A stretch of 64,000 nt of DNA, from contig NC_134019.1 of assembly GCF_040712315.1 (NCBI RefSeq), positions 30,967,873-31,031,872 on the forward strand, in the 5' to 3' direction. This stretch comes from Castanea sativa. Taxonomy: Eukaryota; Streptophyta; Magnoliopsida; Fagales; Fagaceae. Position numbers and translations under genes: made by a program. Position 1 is the first letter of the stretch. Every line of letters begins with the position of its first letter. This document shows, one piece after another, positions 11,045-23,023 of this stretch. The notes under the pieces were generated by a model. That model was not told the DNA's origin and did no database searches. It worked only from the letters and a program-made list of their open reading frames with translations.

Positions 11045-12560
11045 CAGTGGCAGCACCACTCAGAGTCCAGGGTGTTCCCAGGAACACCCTAACTTGAAAA
11101 AAAAAATTATATATAGTAATTTAAATTTTTTATTTGTTTACCCTTAAAACGAAAATAGGAACACCCTGACCAAAATCAGGAACACCCTCAAAATTTTTAT
11201 GCCAAAAAAATTTTGAACTAAAATCTATAAAAAAAAAAAAAAAAAATTGTATCAGTCTGGAAAAAAAAATGTAACAAAGCAAGCCCAAAAAAAACCCCAA
11301 CATAAATCCTAAACAAATACCCAACAGACCCAACCCAAACGTATTCTCAAAAAAAAAAAAAAAACCCAACCAAAACCCAATACGAATATGCATCCATCCG
11401 CCGCAATCATCAACAGGTAAAAGCAAAACCTAAAATCAGAAACCTTACCTAACCTAAAGAAAAAAACTCATTAATGACAACACCTTATGCCTCAATGAAA
11501 CCTCATCATCAAGCACATAGGCGCAACGCGGCAACGGCGCCTCTGCCTGAAACCCGAGCAACAGAGCTTAGATCGGACATCAGAGATCGGTCCGATCGGA
11601 TCAGAGCTTACAACGCTGACTTTTGGCCTCGAATCCTTCCTCGCCTCTGATGCCTCGACGTGCTGCCGCGGCCCTCGGCACTGCCCCTCAGGCCTCCCTC
11701 AAGGTATTTTACACTTTACTTCTCTCTCTCTTTTTCTCTCTTAATCTTTGGGTTTTGTAGTTTTGCTGTGGAGTGTGACTGTTTTGTTCTGACTTCTGAG
11801 AGAGGGAGATCTCTCTTTTTCTTTGTTAACTGATTCTCTCTTATTATAATTATTCAATTTATTTGCCCCTTTTTTTTTTTTTTTTTTGACTTTATCTGTT
11901 GGTGTGTGAGTGTGTCACTATATTGGTCAGTCAGTGTTGGTGAGTTTGTCTGTATTGTGATTTGTGAATTGTTATCTGATTGGCTTCTCTTGTGTGAACC
12001 TTGTCTATTGAGTGGGGTAGATGGGGTTGGGGCCGTGTGGTGTGGGGTTAGGGGTGTGTGCTAGACTTAGTAAAAAAAAAAAAATTATGAAGCAACTAAA
12101 CACCAATAATTAGTAATTTAATTAACTAATACATTATAAAAGACAAATAAATTAAATTATATTAGGCTAAATAATAATTAATAATTTAATAATTAATGAA
12201 ACAACAATACAACAAATTATAGTTTATAAAAGAAAAACAAATATATGAAACAACTAAACAACAATAATTAATAATTTTATTAATATTTCAAATAAACTTA
12301 TAGTTTATTGTACAGGTACTTTGTTCATTTCTTTTCTTTCCATTTTTTTCCTTTTGAGGTTTTTTGGTGTATAGAATGCAAATTTGTTTTGGTTTTAAGC
12401 ATTTTTTATTTTTAAGCACAAACTTCACGCCAGCCAAATCTTGAATTTTGGCCGATATATACCAAAACGTCCCGAAACACCCGAAATAGACCGAAATGAC
12501 CCAAATTTTTTTCAAAGTAGAATAGGAACACCCTAGACAAAATTCCTGAAGCCACCACTG
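11045..12560. mobile_element. Non-autonomous hAT-type transposon (1516 bp)
   Basis: Perfect 8-bp target duplications attgtcaa flank it (11037-11044 and 12561-12568), as expected for hAT. The ends are CAGTGGCAGCACC and, inverted, CAGTGGTGGCTTC. The motif ggaacaccct or its complement recurs near both ends (11069-11090 as a palindrome, 11158-11167, 11179-11188, 12525-12534), like transposase-binding repeats. No transposase frame is present. The interior is A/T-rich with poly-A and poly-T runs and a GC-rich patch at 11510-11700. Confidence 0.85.
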
Positions 12561-12646
12561 ATTGTCAATTCGAAAGAATTAGGGCAAATACTAGTGTTGT
12601 GTGTAAGAACTAGTGTGAAATAGACATTACCCAAAGAATTATCTCA

Positions 12647-12748
12647 TTCAAGTACTAATACACGAACCCCATTGGGTTAATGGGTTTCACAGTGGAACCA
12701 CACGCATTAGCTTGACATACACGTACGGGGTTGGTGTATTAGTACTTG
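12647..12748. repeat. Imperfect inverted repeat with arms of about 24 bp
   Basis: The left arm begins caagtactaatacacgaacc. The right arm near 12725-12748 is its complement with one or two changes. A second nested pair (gggttaatgggtttc and gaaacccattaac) extends the pairing. The structure straddles the putative LINE target site at 12709-12717, so it may belong partly to the LINE 5' end. Confidence 0.55.
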
Positions 12749-15700
12749 AAACCCATTAACGGTTGGACCGGGTTTGTGCTACCACGGTCTGGCAAGCTCT
12801 TTTTGCTACGGCTAAAGAGATCCATCTACAGGTATCCTATTCCGACCATGATCCGATTCTTTTAAATACTCATTAGTTGGCCCATCAGGTACACACACGG
12901 CGAAGGAGGCTCTAATGTTTTGAAGAAAGATGGGTGTCCCATGAAGAATTTGAACAGATAATTGAGAATGCATGGACGCAGCACCATCCAAATGGCAGCC
13001 CAATGTTCAAACTTTTCGAGAAAATTAAGCATTGTCATATGAAGTTGGCTGCCTGGAGCTGTGGGGTATTTGGTAACATAAGACATAGGTTGGAGGCTAA
13101 ACAAAATACACTTGAGGTGCTGACCACTACGGGCTATTGTGGCAGCTTGGATCAGATCAATAAGGTAGGGGGAGATAAATGATTTACTTCAGCAGGAGGA
13201 GGTGTTTTGGCGGCAAAGATCCCGAGCTATTTGGCTCCAGGCTGGGGACAAAAACACCAAGTTCTTTCATAGACGGGCAAGCCAACAACGTCGGAAAAAT
13301 CAGATTGGTGGCTTGTTGGATGGGGATGGGGTTTGGAGAACCGAGGAGCAGAGTATCGGTGGGGTGGCAGAAGAGTACTTTCATAGTATTTTCTCTACTT
13401 CCCACCTGAGTAATGTAGATGAGGTGCTTGAAGCGATAGACAGAGTTGTAACAGAGGGGATGAACTGGGAATTGCTTCGGCCGCTTGTTGGAGAAGAGGT
13501 ACGTAGGGCCTTATTTCAGATCCACCCATCGAAATCGCCGGGCCCGGCTGGTATGTCGCCTTTCTTCTTTCAGAAAATATTGGCATATAGTTGGAGGCGA
13601 TGTTACAACGGCAGTACTTTCAGCTCTAAACTTTGGTCATGCCCTAAATAAGATGAACTTCACTCATATTCTACTTATACCCAAAAGAAGGAGCCTCAAT
13701 CTATGTCAGACTACCGACCCATTAGCTTAAGCAATGTGGTGAATAGAATAGTCTCTAAAGTTTTGGCTAATAGAGTAAAGCCTCTCCTCCCAAACATCAT
13801 CTCAGACTCCTAAAGTGCTTTTGTTCCCGATAGACTTATCTCAGACAATACCTCAGTAGCATATGAGATGCTACATAGACTGAGAAATAGAAGACAAGGC
13901 AGAGTGGGTCACATGGCAATTAAGCTCGACATTAGGAAAGCATATGACTGTTTGGAATGGGAGTTTTTACGTAAGATAATGCTGAAACTGGGCTTCACGG
14001 ACACATGGGTAAATTTGATTATGCAAGGTGTTTCATCATCAAGCTATTCGGTGCTTATTAATGGTGAACCTCGAGGTTTCATCTCCCCGTCCCGCGGTAT
14101 AAAACAGGGAGACCCTTTGTCACCATACTTGTTTCTATTTTGTGTGGAGGGACTCTCTGCTCTACTCCGAAAGCAATTGAAGCACAACACATTCAAGGGA
14201 TTATGTCTTGCCAAAATGGGATTAGTATTTCCCATTTGTTGTTCGCCGACGACAGCCTACTGTTTTGCCCGACCATTCCATCTAAATGTAGTTGCCTACT
14301 CCACATTCTAGGGTTATATGAGCAAGCATCCGGCTAGGCTATAAATAGGCAGAAAGCGGCTTTATACTTCAGCCCAAACACGACTACAGAAGTGAAGGAA
14401 AATATTCGTAATATGCTCAATGCTCAGATAGTGACAGAGTTTGAGAAATACTTGGGCTTGCCGATGGTGGGAGGTAAGAATAAGGTGAATACCTTCAAGG
14501 AACTCTGGGAAAGAATAGCTAGGCGGGTTACCGGTTGGAAAGAAAAGTTCATTTCGAAAGCAGGAAGGGAGGTCCTTATTAAATCCGTTGCACAGGCCAT
14601 ACCAACGTATTCGATGAATCTGTTTAAACTGCCAAAAGGCCTCTGCAATGATATTAATTCTATCATTGCAAAATATTGGTGAGGGCAGTCGAAAAATGAG
14701 AAGAAAATACATTGGATAAACTAGAAAAAGCTGTGTGAACCGAAGAGGAAAGGAGGGATGAGTTTTCGGGACATAAACGCCTTCAACTTGGCTATGCTAG
14801 CCAAGCAAGCATGGAGGCTTATCAACCAGCCGAACTCTCTGTTCTATAGAGTGTACAAAGCCAAGTACTTCCCAAGTGTTTCGTTCTTAGAAGCGGAATT
14901 GGGAAGCAACCCATCGTACGTGTGGAGGAGCCTTCTACAAGCTCGGGATATTATACTAGAAGGGTCAAAATGGAAGGTGGGAAGTGGGAACTCAATTGAT
15001 ATTGTCAAACACCAGTGGCTGCCCCGACCTCCTTGCTTTCGTAGGAATTGGCCATGGCCGTCAATGGTAAGGGAATTAGTGGATGAAGACACAAAGCAGT
15101 GGGACAGGGCTAAGTTGGCGTATTGGTTTGAGGACCATACGTGTGCTGATATCTTGAGCACTCCTTTGCCTAACTTGAATGCTAAGGACGTGTTGGTGTG
15201 GAAGGAAAACAAGTCTCAAACATTTTCTGTCAAATCGGCGTATGGAGTTGCACAGAGGGTGCTTAACCCGACGGATGGTGATCACTCTAGGGTGTCGGCA
15301 GATGGGCATTTATGGAAGTCAGTGTGGTCCTTTAACACTCCCCCAAAGGTACGAAATTTCCTTTGGAGGGCATGCTCAAATATCTTGCCAACCTGAGACA
15401 ACTTGTGCAAGAAAAAAGTGCAGCTAGACCCTCTGTGTGCTGTATGCCATCGACATGTGGGAATGTCCTTTTGCCCGTAATGAGTGGGCCCTAGCCTGGG
15501 GAAAGATCCAGAAAAGCTGTGCCTATGCCTCAGACTTCTTCATCCTGACGCGGAGTATGCTCGAGAGACTTCCTCGTAGAGAAATGGAACACTGGGCAAC
15601 GATAGCTTAGGGTATATGGCATGCACGTAACAAATATTGTTTTGATGAGACACAGGCTCGCCCTGAGTTTATCCTGCGTGGGGCCACAACTCTTCTGCAT

Positions 15701-15967
15701 GAGTACCAAACCCTTGTTGCTAATCAACACACACGTTAAGATGCATGGGGCTTTGCATGGGACTTTTAATATTGTTTTTGTGCATCTTTTACCCTGTGGC
15801 TTTTAATACTGTATTTATGCTTCCCTTGGACAGTGGCTTTCTTTATTGTAGTAGTGCTTCCTTTGTCCTGTGGCTAGGCCTGTGCTAGTGTGGCTGCAGG
15901 ACCTTTTTTTATATTGTTTGTACTTTTTATTCATTTTAATATACCATTCTACCTCTTCAGTCAAAAA
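12718..15967 (+). mobile_element. 5'-truncated L1-type LINE retrotransposon
   Basis: Carries remnants of plant L1 ORF2 in order, then a 3' untranslated region ending in a short A-tail at about 15963-15968. The string agcttgaca at 12709-12717 and again at 15968-15976 may be the target-site duplication. ORF1 and most of the endonuclease are missing, which is typical of incomplete reverse transcription. Confidence 0.75.
12779..15741 (+). pseudogene. LINE ORF2 remnant (endonuclease end, reverse transcriptase, zf-RVT)
   Basis: Would encode the LINE endonuclease/reverse transcriptase. The endonuclease C-terminal motif YSDHDPILL is at about 12840-12866. The reverse transcriptase spans about 13500-14680, with the first catalytic Asp in [13 protein letters not shown] (about 13922-13960) and the FADD box (about 14240-14251). 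A zf-RVT domain (KSAYGVAQRV to WRACSNILPT) runs about 15230-15400. The terminal words WHARNKY are at about 15615-15640. Frames switch several times and stops interrupt near 12870, 13812, 14335, 14680 and 15394, so it is dead. No RNase H tail is seen here, unlike the fragments at 2489 and 34320. Confidence 0.85.
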
Positions 15968-15976
15968 AGCTTGACA

Positions 15977-16257
15977 AGCATTCCTAGTTATGTCTAGTAA
16001 ATTATGGTCAACATGGGACAAACAAGTTTGTGGATGAGTGTCCAAGAACGCCCGTGTGGGCACTAGGAATGATAATCATTCATCATTAATGCCCATTGCA
16101 TTCAGCACCGTACAAAGAAAAATCTTGAGGACTACTTCATACACGTACGTTCATGTTCATGTCCTACAAATTTCTCATAATTACAAACACTGTAAAATCA
16201 AGCTTAAACTCTTTATTTCCGCTGGTCCTGATTATCACTTTTGGCTTTCTGGGTGTA
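15977..16257. other. Upstream region of UGT pseudogene 2
   Basis: A 281-bp spacer between the LINE end and the pseudogene start codon. It includes the phrase acaaatttctcata, shared with the 5' regions of UGT1 and UGT3, but no convincing TATA block matching theirs. Confidence 0.4.
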
Positions 16258-16752
16258 ATGGCTAGCGAAAGTCGTCAGCTTCACATTTTCTTCTTCCCTT
16301 TCATGGCCCATGGCCACCTGATACCAACCATGGACATGGCAAAGCTATTCGCAGCAAGAGGTGTGAAGGCAACCTTTGTCACTACTCCTAGGAATGTGCC
16401 TGCATTTTCTAAAACTCGTAGCATCAACATTGATATCCAAATCGTTAATTTCCCGGCTGTAGAGGCTTCTCTGCCCGAAGGATGTGAGAATGTTGACTGA
16501 ATAGTGGATTCCCAAGAAATGGTTCAGAATTTTTTCAAAGCCACTAAGATGCTCCAACGACCACTCGAGCAACTACTACAAGATTTCCAACCTAGTTGCC
16601 TTGTTGCCGACATGTTCTTTCCTTCAGCAATTGATATCACTGCTAAATTTGGTATTCCAAGGGATCTTTTTTTCTTTTTCTTTTTTTTTTTCTTTTTTTT
16701 TTTTTCTATTGACCATAGTTTGAGACTATATGAATCTCACACGAAAGTTTAA
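16258..16752 (+). pseudogene. UGT73-like pseudogene 2, 5' part
   Basis: Close relative of UGT1 (MASESRQLHIFFFPFMAHGHLIPTMDMAKLF...). It retains the catalytic His motif HGHLIP and the Asp motif VADMFFPS. It is inactivated by an in-frame TGA at 16498-16500, a T-rich expansion at 16667-16706 where the LVFEGFSFF segment should be, and insertion of Copia B after codon KV. The rest of the gene, including the whole PSPG box, is missing apart from a short tail at 21376-21412. Confidence 0.9.
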
Positions 16753-16942
16753 TGTTAACATGTATAATGTTGTGGGCTTTAGACCCAACTAGTTTACTTG
16801 TATAGCACACATTCTTGTACTATACTCTTACTTGTACTACACTCATATTTACTTGTACTGCACTCATATGCCTCTTATATAAAGGCACTTATATATATTC
16901 TTTTAGTGAAAAATACAATACAATCATTCAGTATTTCTAACA
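16753..16942 (+). repeat. Left LTR of Copia B (190 bp)
   Basis: Starts TGTTAACATGTATAATG and ends GTATTTCTAACA. A TATATAAA box lies near 16875. It is followed at once by the primer site TGGTATCAGAGCC. Confidence 0.92.
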
Positions 16943-17666
16943 TGGTATCAGAGCCAATGTTCTGACATTTCTCTTAGCAGTCTTGTCTTTATTGGTGTTA
17001 CTCCATTCTTAACATCGTTTCCGCCGTCACAGCAGCTACCACAGCCTTTTCGCCATTGAACCACTGACGTCTTCCAGACATCCTCTTTTGGTTCCGGACC
17101 TGTAGCAGCCACCGTTGCGGAGTTTCACCCTGCAAAGACCACTGCCTTCTTCAGCACTGCCGCGAATCTTGCTCCGATCAATTTTCTGCAGGTACCACTG
17201 AGTTCGTTTTGCGTCGATCTACAAACTCATGGAAACCTTGAAGCCATCGGAGACCGTACGCACCCCCACGCGCCGCCTGAAGGTTCTGCTTCGCAGCTCA
17301 TGCGCCCCATGCGCCTCTGCACGCCACTATATAGCTGGGTTATTGATCCACGCGCTCCCATGCGCCACGACTGACGGTCACGTGCCTTCACGCGCTCACA
17401 CGCCCTTTCACACGCCTCAATCCTCCGATTGACGTCATTGTTGACGTCATCCTGCCACGTCAGCCGTCGTTGGTCATCGCTGACGTCGCTTGCGTCAGCC
17501 GCTGACGTCATCGTTTGACTTCTTGGTTTTGATCGTTGACGGTTGACTTTCAGCCGGTTGACCGTTGACTTTTTAGAGTTGACTTTTTCGTAGTCCAGGT
17601 GCTCATTCCCTAGTTTTTCGCGTAGATTTCATTTTTACAATCCATTTTTGCATATTTTGCTTCTAA

Positions 17667-20600
17667 ATGAAGAATAAGGACAGGTCTTCTTCCTTTTGCA
17701 ACGATCGTCGCCGAAAATCCAGTAAACGTTTTTGCAATTTTTGCAAACGTTTTGGCCATAATATTGAGACTTACTATCAGCGCAATAAATCAGTTGTTTC
17801 AATTTCTGCTGCCACTGTTACCAACACTGAGAATGTCCAACCAATGGCTCCCATCTCTGCACAGTCTAAGTCTTCAGGTCGCACTTTCACCATGTCCACA
17901 GATGACCTTAAAAACATCATCGCCAATGTCATTCGTATGGTTGGTAATGCATCTTATTCCTCTTCTCTCTCAGCTTTATCTGGTATGTCTCCTTCCTCTT
18001 GGCTTATGGATTCTGTTTGTTGCAATCACATGACACCTCACTCGTCCTTATTTTCTAAACTTAAACCTGCACCACACCCTCTTACTATTCGCACAGCAAA
18101 TGGTTCCACAATGTCTGGTCATAATATAGGTTCCGTTTTAACCTCTAACCTCTCAATTTCTGGGGTCTTTAATGTTCCTGACCTTTCTTACAATTTATTT
18201 TCTGTGGGACAATTAGCTGAGTTGGGTTATCGAATTATATTTGATTATTCTAAGTGTATTGTGCAGGATCCAAGGACGGGACAGGAGCTAGGGACCGGTC
18301 CCAGAGTTGGGCTTATGTTTCCCGTGGACAACCTTCGTCTTTCACTTGTTGCTTCTGTTTCTATTCCCGCAGCTACTGTAGTTTCTTCTATTCCTTCCCT
18401 TGCACTTTGGCATACTCGACTTGGTCACGCATCTTCTTCTCGTGTAAAACAATTGGCTTCTAGAGGTTTGTTAGGTTCAGTGTCTACAGAAAATTTTGAT
18501 TGTGATTCATGTCAGTTAGGAAAACAACCAGCTTTGCCTTTCAATACTAGTGAATCAATATCCACTGATATCTTTGACCTTATTCATTCTGATGTTTGGA
18601 GACCTTCCTCTGTCTCTAGTATTGGTGGATCTCGATATTTTGTTGTCTTTGTTGATGATTACTCTCGCTATAGCTGGATTTTAAATATGAAACATCGTTC
18701 TGAATTATTGCAAGTATATTCTAATTTTGCAAAAATGGTCGAAACTCAATTTTCCAAACGTATCAAAATTTTTTGATCTGATAATGCTCTTGAGTACACT
18801 CAATATGCTTTCCAAGCTATTTTGCATTCCTATGGCACTGTTCATCAACTAACTTGTCCAGGTACCTCTCAGCAAAATGGTAGAGCCGAACGAAAACTTC
18901 ATCATATCCTTGACACTGTTCATGCTCTCCTTCTCTCTGCCAAAGTTCCTACTCCTTTTTGGAGTGAAGCTGCTCTTCATGTTTTTCATGCTATTAATCG
19001 CATTCCCAGTCCTGTCATCCAAAATCAAACTCCATATGAGAGCCTTTTTGGGTCACCTCCAGACTATCACCACCTTCGCTCCTTCGGCTCTGCTTGCTTC
19101 GTTCTTCTTCAGCCACATGAGCATAACAAACTTGATCCTAGGTCAAGACTTTGTTATTTTCTTGGCTATGACGAAACTCAAAAGGGGTATCGGTGTTATG
19201 ATCCTGTTTCTCATCGTCTTCGTATCTCCCGCAATGTTGTCTTTTGGGAACATCGCCTATTTGTCGAGCTCTCTTACTTCCGTGCTTCTCTATCTTCCTC
19301 TTCTATCTTAGATCTATTTCTAGATGAGATACATATTCCTTCTATAGCTGGTCCTGACCCTCCTATAGCTGCTCCTGATCCTCCTGTAGTTGCTCCTGAT
19401 TCTCCTATTCACTTCTCTGTCCAACCACCAGATATCCTTGATCCCTTTCCTAGTTCCCCTTTTAATGAACAGGTGGAAGATGAACAGGTCGAAGACGAGC
19501 CACCCAACCCTGATCTTGGGTCCTCTGCTCCTGCTCCGCCTGAAGATCATGCACAAGACATTCCACTCATCACTCAACTCGGGTAAGGCCCATTCCTGCA
19601 CATTTACTTGACTATCATTGTTACACTGCCCTTGCTACACTGCACGAGCCTCACACCTATCGTGAGGCTTCCATTGACCCTTTATGGCAGATTGCAATGA
19701 AAGAGGAACTTGATGCATTATCTAAAAACCATACTTGGGACTTGGTTACTCTCCCCCTTGGGAAATCTATGGTTGGTTGTAAGTGGATCTACAAGATTAA
19801 GACTCGCTCTGATGGGTCCATTGAGCGCTACAAAACTCGTCTTGTTGCAAAAGGTTTTACACAGGAGTATGGGATTGATTATGAAGAAACCTTTGCTCCA
19901 GTTACCCGTACCTCATCTGTTCATGCCCTCTTAGCTGTTGCTGCTGCCAGTAAATGGGATCTTTTCTAGATGGATGTCAAAAATGCATTCCTTAATGGGA
20001 ATTTAAGTGAAGAAGTTTATATGCAACCTCCTTCTGGTCTCTCTGTTGAATCAAACAAGGTTTGTCATCTTCGACATGCACTTTATGGCCTTAAACAAGC
20101 TCCACGAGCTTGGTTTGCCAAATTCAGCTCTACCATCTCTCACTTGGGTTACATGGCCAGTCATTATGATTCTACCTTATTTCTTCGTCACACTGACAAA
20201 GGCACTATTTTACTTCTCCTATATGTGGATGATATGATCATAACTAGTGATAACCTCAGTGGCATTCAAGAACTCAAGGATTTTCTCAGTCGCCAGTTTG
20301 AGATGAAAGATCTTGGACATTTCAGCTACTTCTTGGCTCTTGAAATCACTCATTCTACAAATGGACTTTACATTACTCAAGCCAAGTATGCCTCTGAACT
20401 CTTGTCTAGAGCTGGACTCACTAATAGCAAAACTGTTGACACTCCAGTTGAGCTTAATGCGCATCTGACTCCCTCAGGGGGGAAACCATTGTCTAATCCC
20501 TCCCTTTACAGACGCTTAGTTGGCAGCCTAGTTTACCTTACGGTTACTCGTCTAGATATTTCCTATGCTGTTCACCAGGTGAGCCAGTATCTGTCTGCTC

Positions 20601-21172
20601 CACAATCGACTCACTATGCTACTGTTCTGCACATTCTTCGGTACCTAAAGGAGACTCTCTTTCATGGTCTTTTCTACTCTGCTCAGTCTCCTCTTGTTCT
20701 CCGTGCATTTTCTGATACTAATTGGGCAGGAGACCCCCCTGATCGCAGGTCCACCACTAGTTATTGCTTTCTTCTTGGTTCTTCTCTGATTTCTTGGCGA
20801 AGCAAGAAACAAACTCATGTGGCCCGTTCCAGTACTGAAGCAGAATATCGTGCCCTTGCTGATACTACATCTGAGCTTCTTTGGCTACGATGGCTTCTCA
20901 AAAACTTAGGTGTGTCTACATCCTCTGCTACTCCTCTTGATTGTGACAACAAGAGTGCCATTCATATTACTCACAATGATGTCTTTCATGAACAAACTAA
21001 ACACATTGAGATCGATTGTCATTTTATCCGTTATCATCTTGTCCATGGTGCTCTCAAGCTAATCTCAGTCTCCTCTACAGATTAACTTGCAGATATCTTC
21101 ACCAAGTCACATCCTAAGGGACGCCTTCGTACTTTGGTTGACAAACTCAAGTTGGTCTCACATCCACCTTGA
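17667..21172 (+). pseudogene. Copia B polyprotein, gag-deleted and frameshifted
   Basis: The frame opens with a zinc-knuckle stub (CNFCKRFGHNIETYY, last Cys lost), then protease (WLMDSVCCNHMT, Asp at about 18009), integrase zinc finger and core (about 18410-18900, first Asp in HSDVW), reverse transcriptase (about 19700-20350, YVDD at 20221-20235) and RNase H (about 20690-21060). Lesions are few: stop TGA at 18774 (was probably Arg), a 1-bp deletion near 19567 relative to element A, stop TAG at 19967 (Gln) and stop TAA at 21083 (Gln). About 750 bp of gag present in element A is missing, so it could not package itself even if repaired. Confidence 0.9.
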
Positions 21173-21185
21173 GTTTGAGGGGGGC

Positions 21186-21375
21186 TGTTAACATGTATAA
21201 TGTTGTGGGCTTTAGACCTAACTAGTTTACTTATATAGCACACATTCTTGTACTACACTCTTACTTGTACTACACTCATATTTACTTGCACTGCACTCAT
21301 ATGTCTCCTATATAAAGGCACTCATGTATATTCTTTCAGTGAGAAATACAATACAATCATTCAGTATTTCTAACA
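21186..21375 (+). repeat. Right LTR of Copia B (190 bp)
   Basis: Near-identical partner of 16753-16942. It is preceded by the polypurine tract GTTTGAGGGGGGC and followed by the target duplication tttca. Confidence 0.92.
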
Positions 21376-21412
21376 TTTCATATGATTCTGAACCTGTTGT
21401 ACCTCATAATCC
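21376..21412 (+). pseudogene. UGT pseudogene 2, residual fragment after Copia B
   Basis: Reads tatgattctgaacctgttgt, matching the DSEPFVIP segment of UGT1 and resuming where 16752 stopped. Homology ends within about 40 bp. The remaining half of the gene has been lost. Confidence 0.65.
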
Positions 21413-21610
21413 GCATGGCTTAGACTTGAAAGCGAGAAGATGATGAAGGAAAAGAAACAAGGAGAGAAGACAAAGGTGGAAAAAAATGAGAGAAATAGTA
21501 AATGGAAAAAAAAAAAAAAAAAAAAAAGGTAAAATGGTTTTTGGAGATTTTCATTTTTCAAATCTTAGATATTAATTTTTTTTAATAAAAAAACTTACGT
21601 TTCTTAGATT

Positions 21611-21645
<35 letters not shown>
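21413..21645. other. Purine-rich spacer ending in a (GA)n microsatellite
   Basis: No gene. A-rich stretch at 21509-21528 and (GA)n at 21613-21647, which is the target of the following transposon. Confidence 0.6.
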
Positions 21646-21651
<6 letters not shown>

Positions 21652-22284
21652 CGAAGCCAGGAATATATATTTGGGAGGGCCATATATACATTTGAGTGTG
21701 TGTGTGTGTGTGAAATGTAAAATAGTAATGTACAATATTTCGTAACTTAATATGTGCTATAAACAAAAGTGTATTTAATTAAAATAAAAAAGAATATAAA
21801 AAAGAAAGCAATGAAAAGTAAATTAAAAAAAAAATCAAAACAAAGCAAATACAAAGGATTTGGGAAAGAGTTAAAAATAAGGGGTCAGCTGGTCAATTAG
21901 AGGCATAGAGCATTGCACAGTTAGGAAATGAGGGGCCCATGACACGGAAATTTCAATCTTTCACTCTTTCTTGTCTAGTTTAGTCACATAGTAAAAAGCT
22001 TTTACTTTTAAACAAACTAAAGCAGCAATGGGAGGGAGGAAAGAAAGAAGAAAAAGAAAGCAAACGCCAAGTCGCCAATGGAGACAGAGAGAGCGAGAGA
22101 GAGAGTCATTTGTGTGAGGCAAAATGTTTTTGCAACTGTGTGGGGGACTTGGAGGTGCAGCAAATCAACATAGTTTTTTACTTTTCAAATTTTCTACTAT
22201 TGTGTACAAGTAAGGCCTTGATGTGTTGAGATGAAAATTAGAACTTTTTCCCCTTTTATTTGTTGAGGTAATTGTTAAAAGACC

Positions 22285-22975
22285 TGTGGGGAGTAAAAGG
22301 GCCCAAGTGGGCATATGGGCCTTTGGGCTGTAAGATGGAGGGCCGACCTGATCCAGGATTAAACTCTATGAGTTGGCCCATATGCTGAGGGTCCGAGGAC
22401 ACAGCCGAGGGAGAGTTTCACCTCGGACAGATCCTGGAGAACTCAAGATTTCATTATAAAGGTCAAGGCACAACTCTGGAAAAACTAGTGGTTAAAAGGG
22501 GACATCTTGAATCTTCTAGATGCACTAGTATTAAAGAAAATATCAAGGGTAAAGGTTGCCACCTCCGCATTAAAGGCTCTGGACCTACCTCCCTGGCCGC
22601 ATTAATGGGGAGGTGACCCCTGAACAGTGAGGTGGAAACTTCTAGTCACTATCCAAAAAGTATCAAGGAAGGAAGTATAAAAGGGGGGTAAATGCCAAAG
22701 AAGGGGGGGGCGGGAGCTAAGAGAGAAGTGAAGAAATTGTAATCTTTAAGGAAGAAAGAGAAATACAAAAGAAGTGGTCCTCGGCTCGAGTCCGAGGAGA
22801 TTCATTGCAATTATTGTTCGTTATTTACCTGTATTTGTTTATAAAAGTCTGTTATTGAGCTCCCAGTACTTCTAACCTAGGTTTCAAACCCATACTCTAC
22901 AAATTTTATTGTTTAAGGCTCATTGGGCCTGAACCCGTGATTGTCTTTGGGTCCAGGTGCAATTGTGCACTTACA
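22285..22975 (+). repeat. Left LTR of the Tat element (691 bp)
   Basis: Starts TGTGGGGAGT and ends GTGCACTTACA. A strong TATAAAAG box at 22676-22683 marks the likely transcription start of the element. Confidence 0.93.
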
Positions 22976-22996
22976 ATTGGCGCCGTCTGTGGGGAA
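22976..22996 (+). other. Primer-binding site of the Tat element
   Basis: The sequence TTGGCGCCGTCTGTGGGGA, one base after the LTR, is the usual form of primer site in plant Tat/Athila-type Gypsy elements. The exact tRNA cannot be named from sequence alone. Confidence 0.7.
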
Positions 22997-23023
22997 ATCT
23001 AGTCTAGAAGAGGTAGGGATACT

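Larger units (their letters stand above)
16753..21375 (+). mobile_element. Copia LTR retrotransposon B (4623 bp) inside UGT pseudogene 2
   Basis: Equal-length 190-bp LTRs lie at 16753-16942 and 21186-21375. The flanks tttaa (16748-16752) and tttca (21376-21380) form a 5-bp target duplication with one mismatch. Same family as element A but shorter, because most of gag is deleted. It uses an initiator Met-tRNA primer site at 16943. Small size and short LTRs resemble the Ale/Retrofit group, but that placement is inference. Confidence 0.92.
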
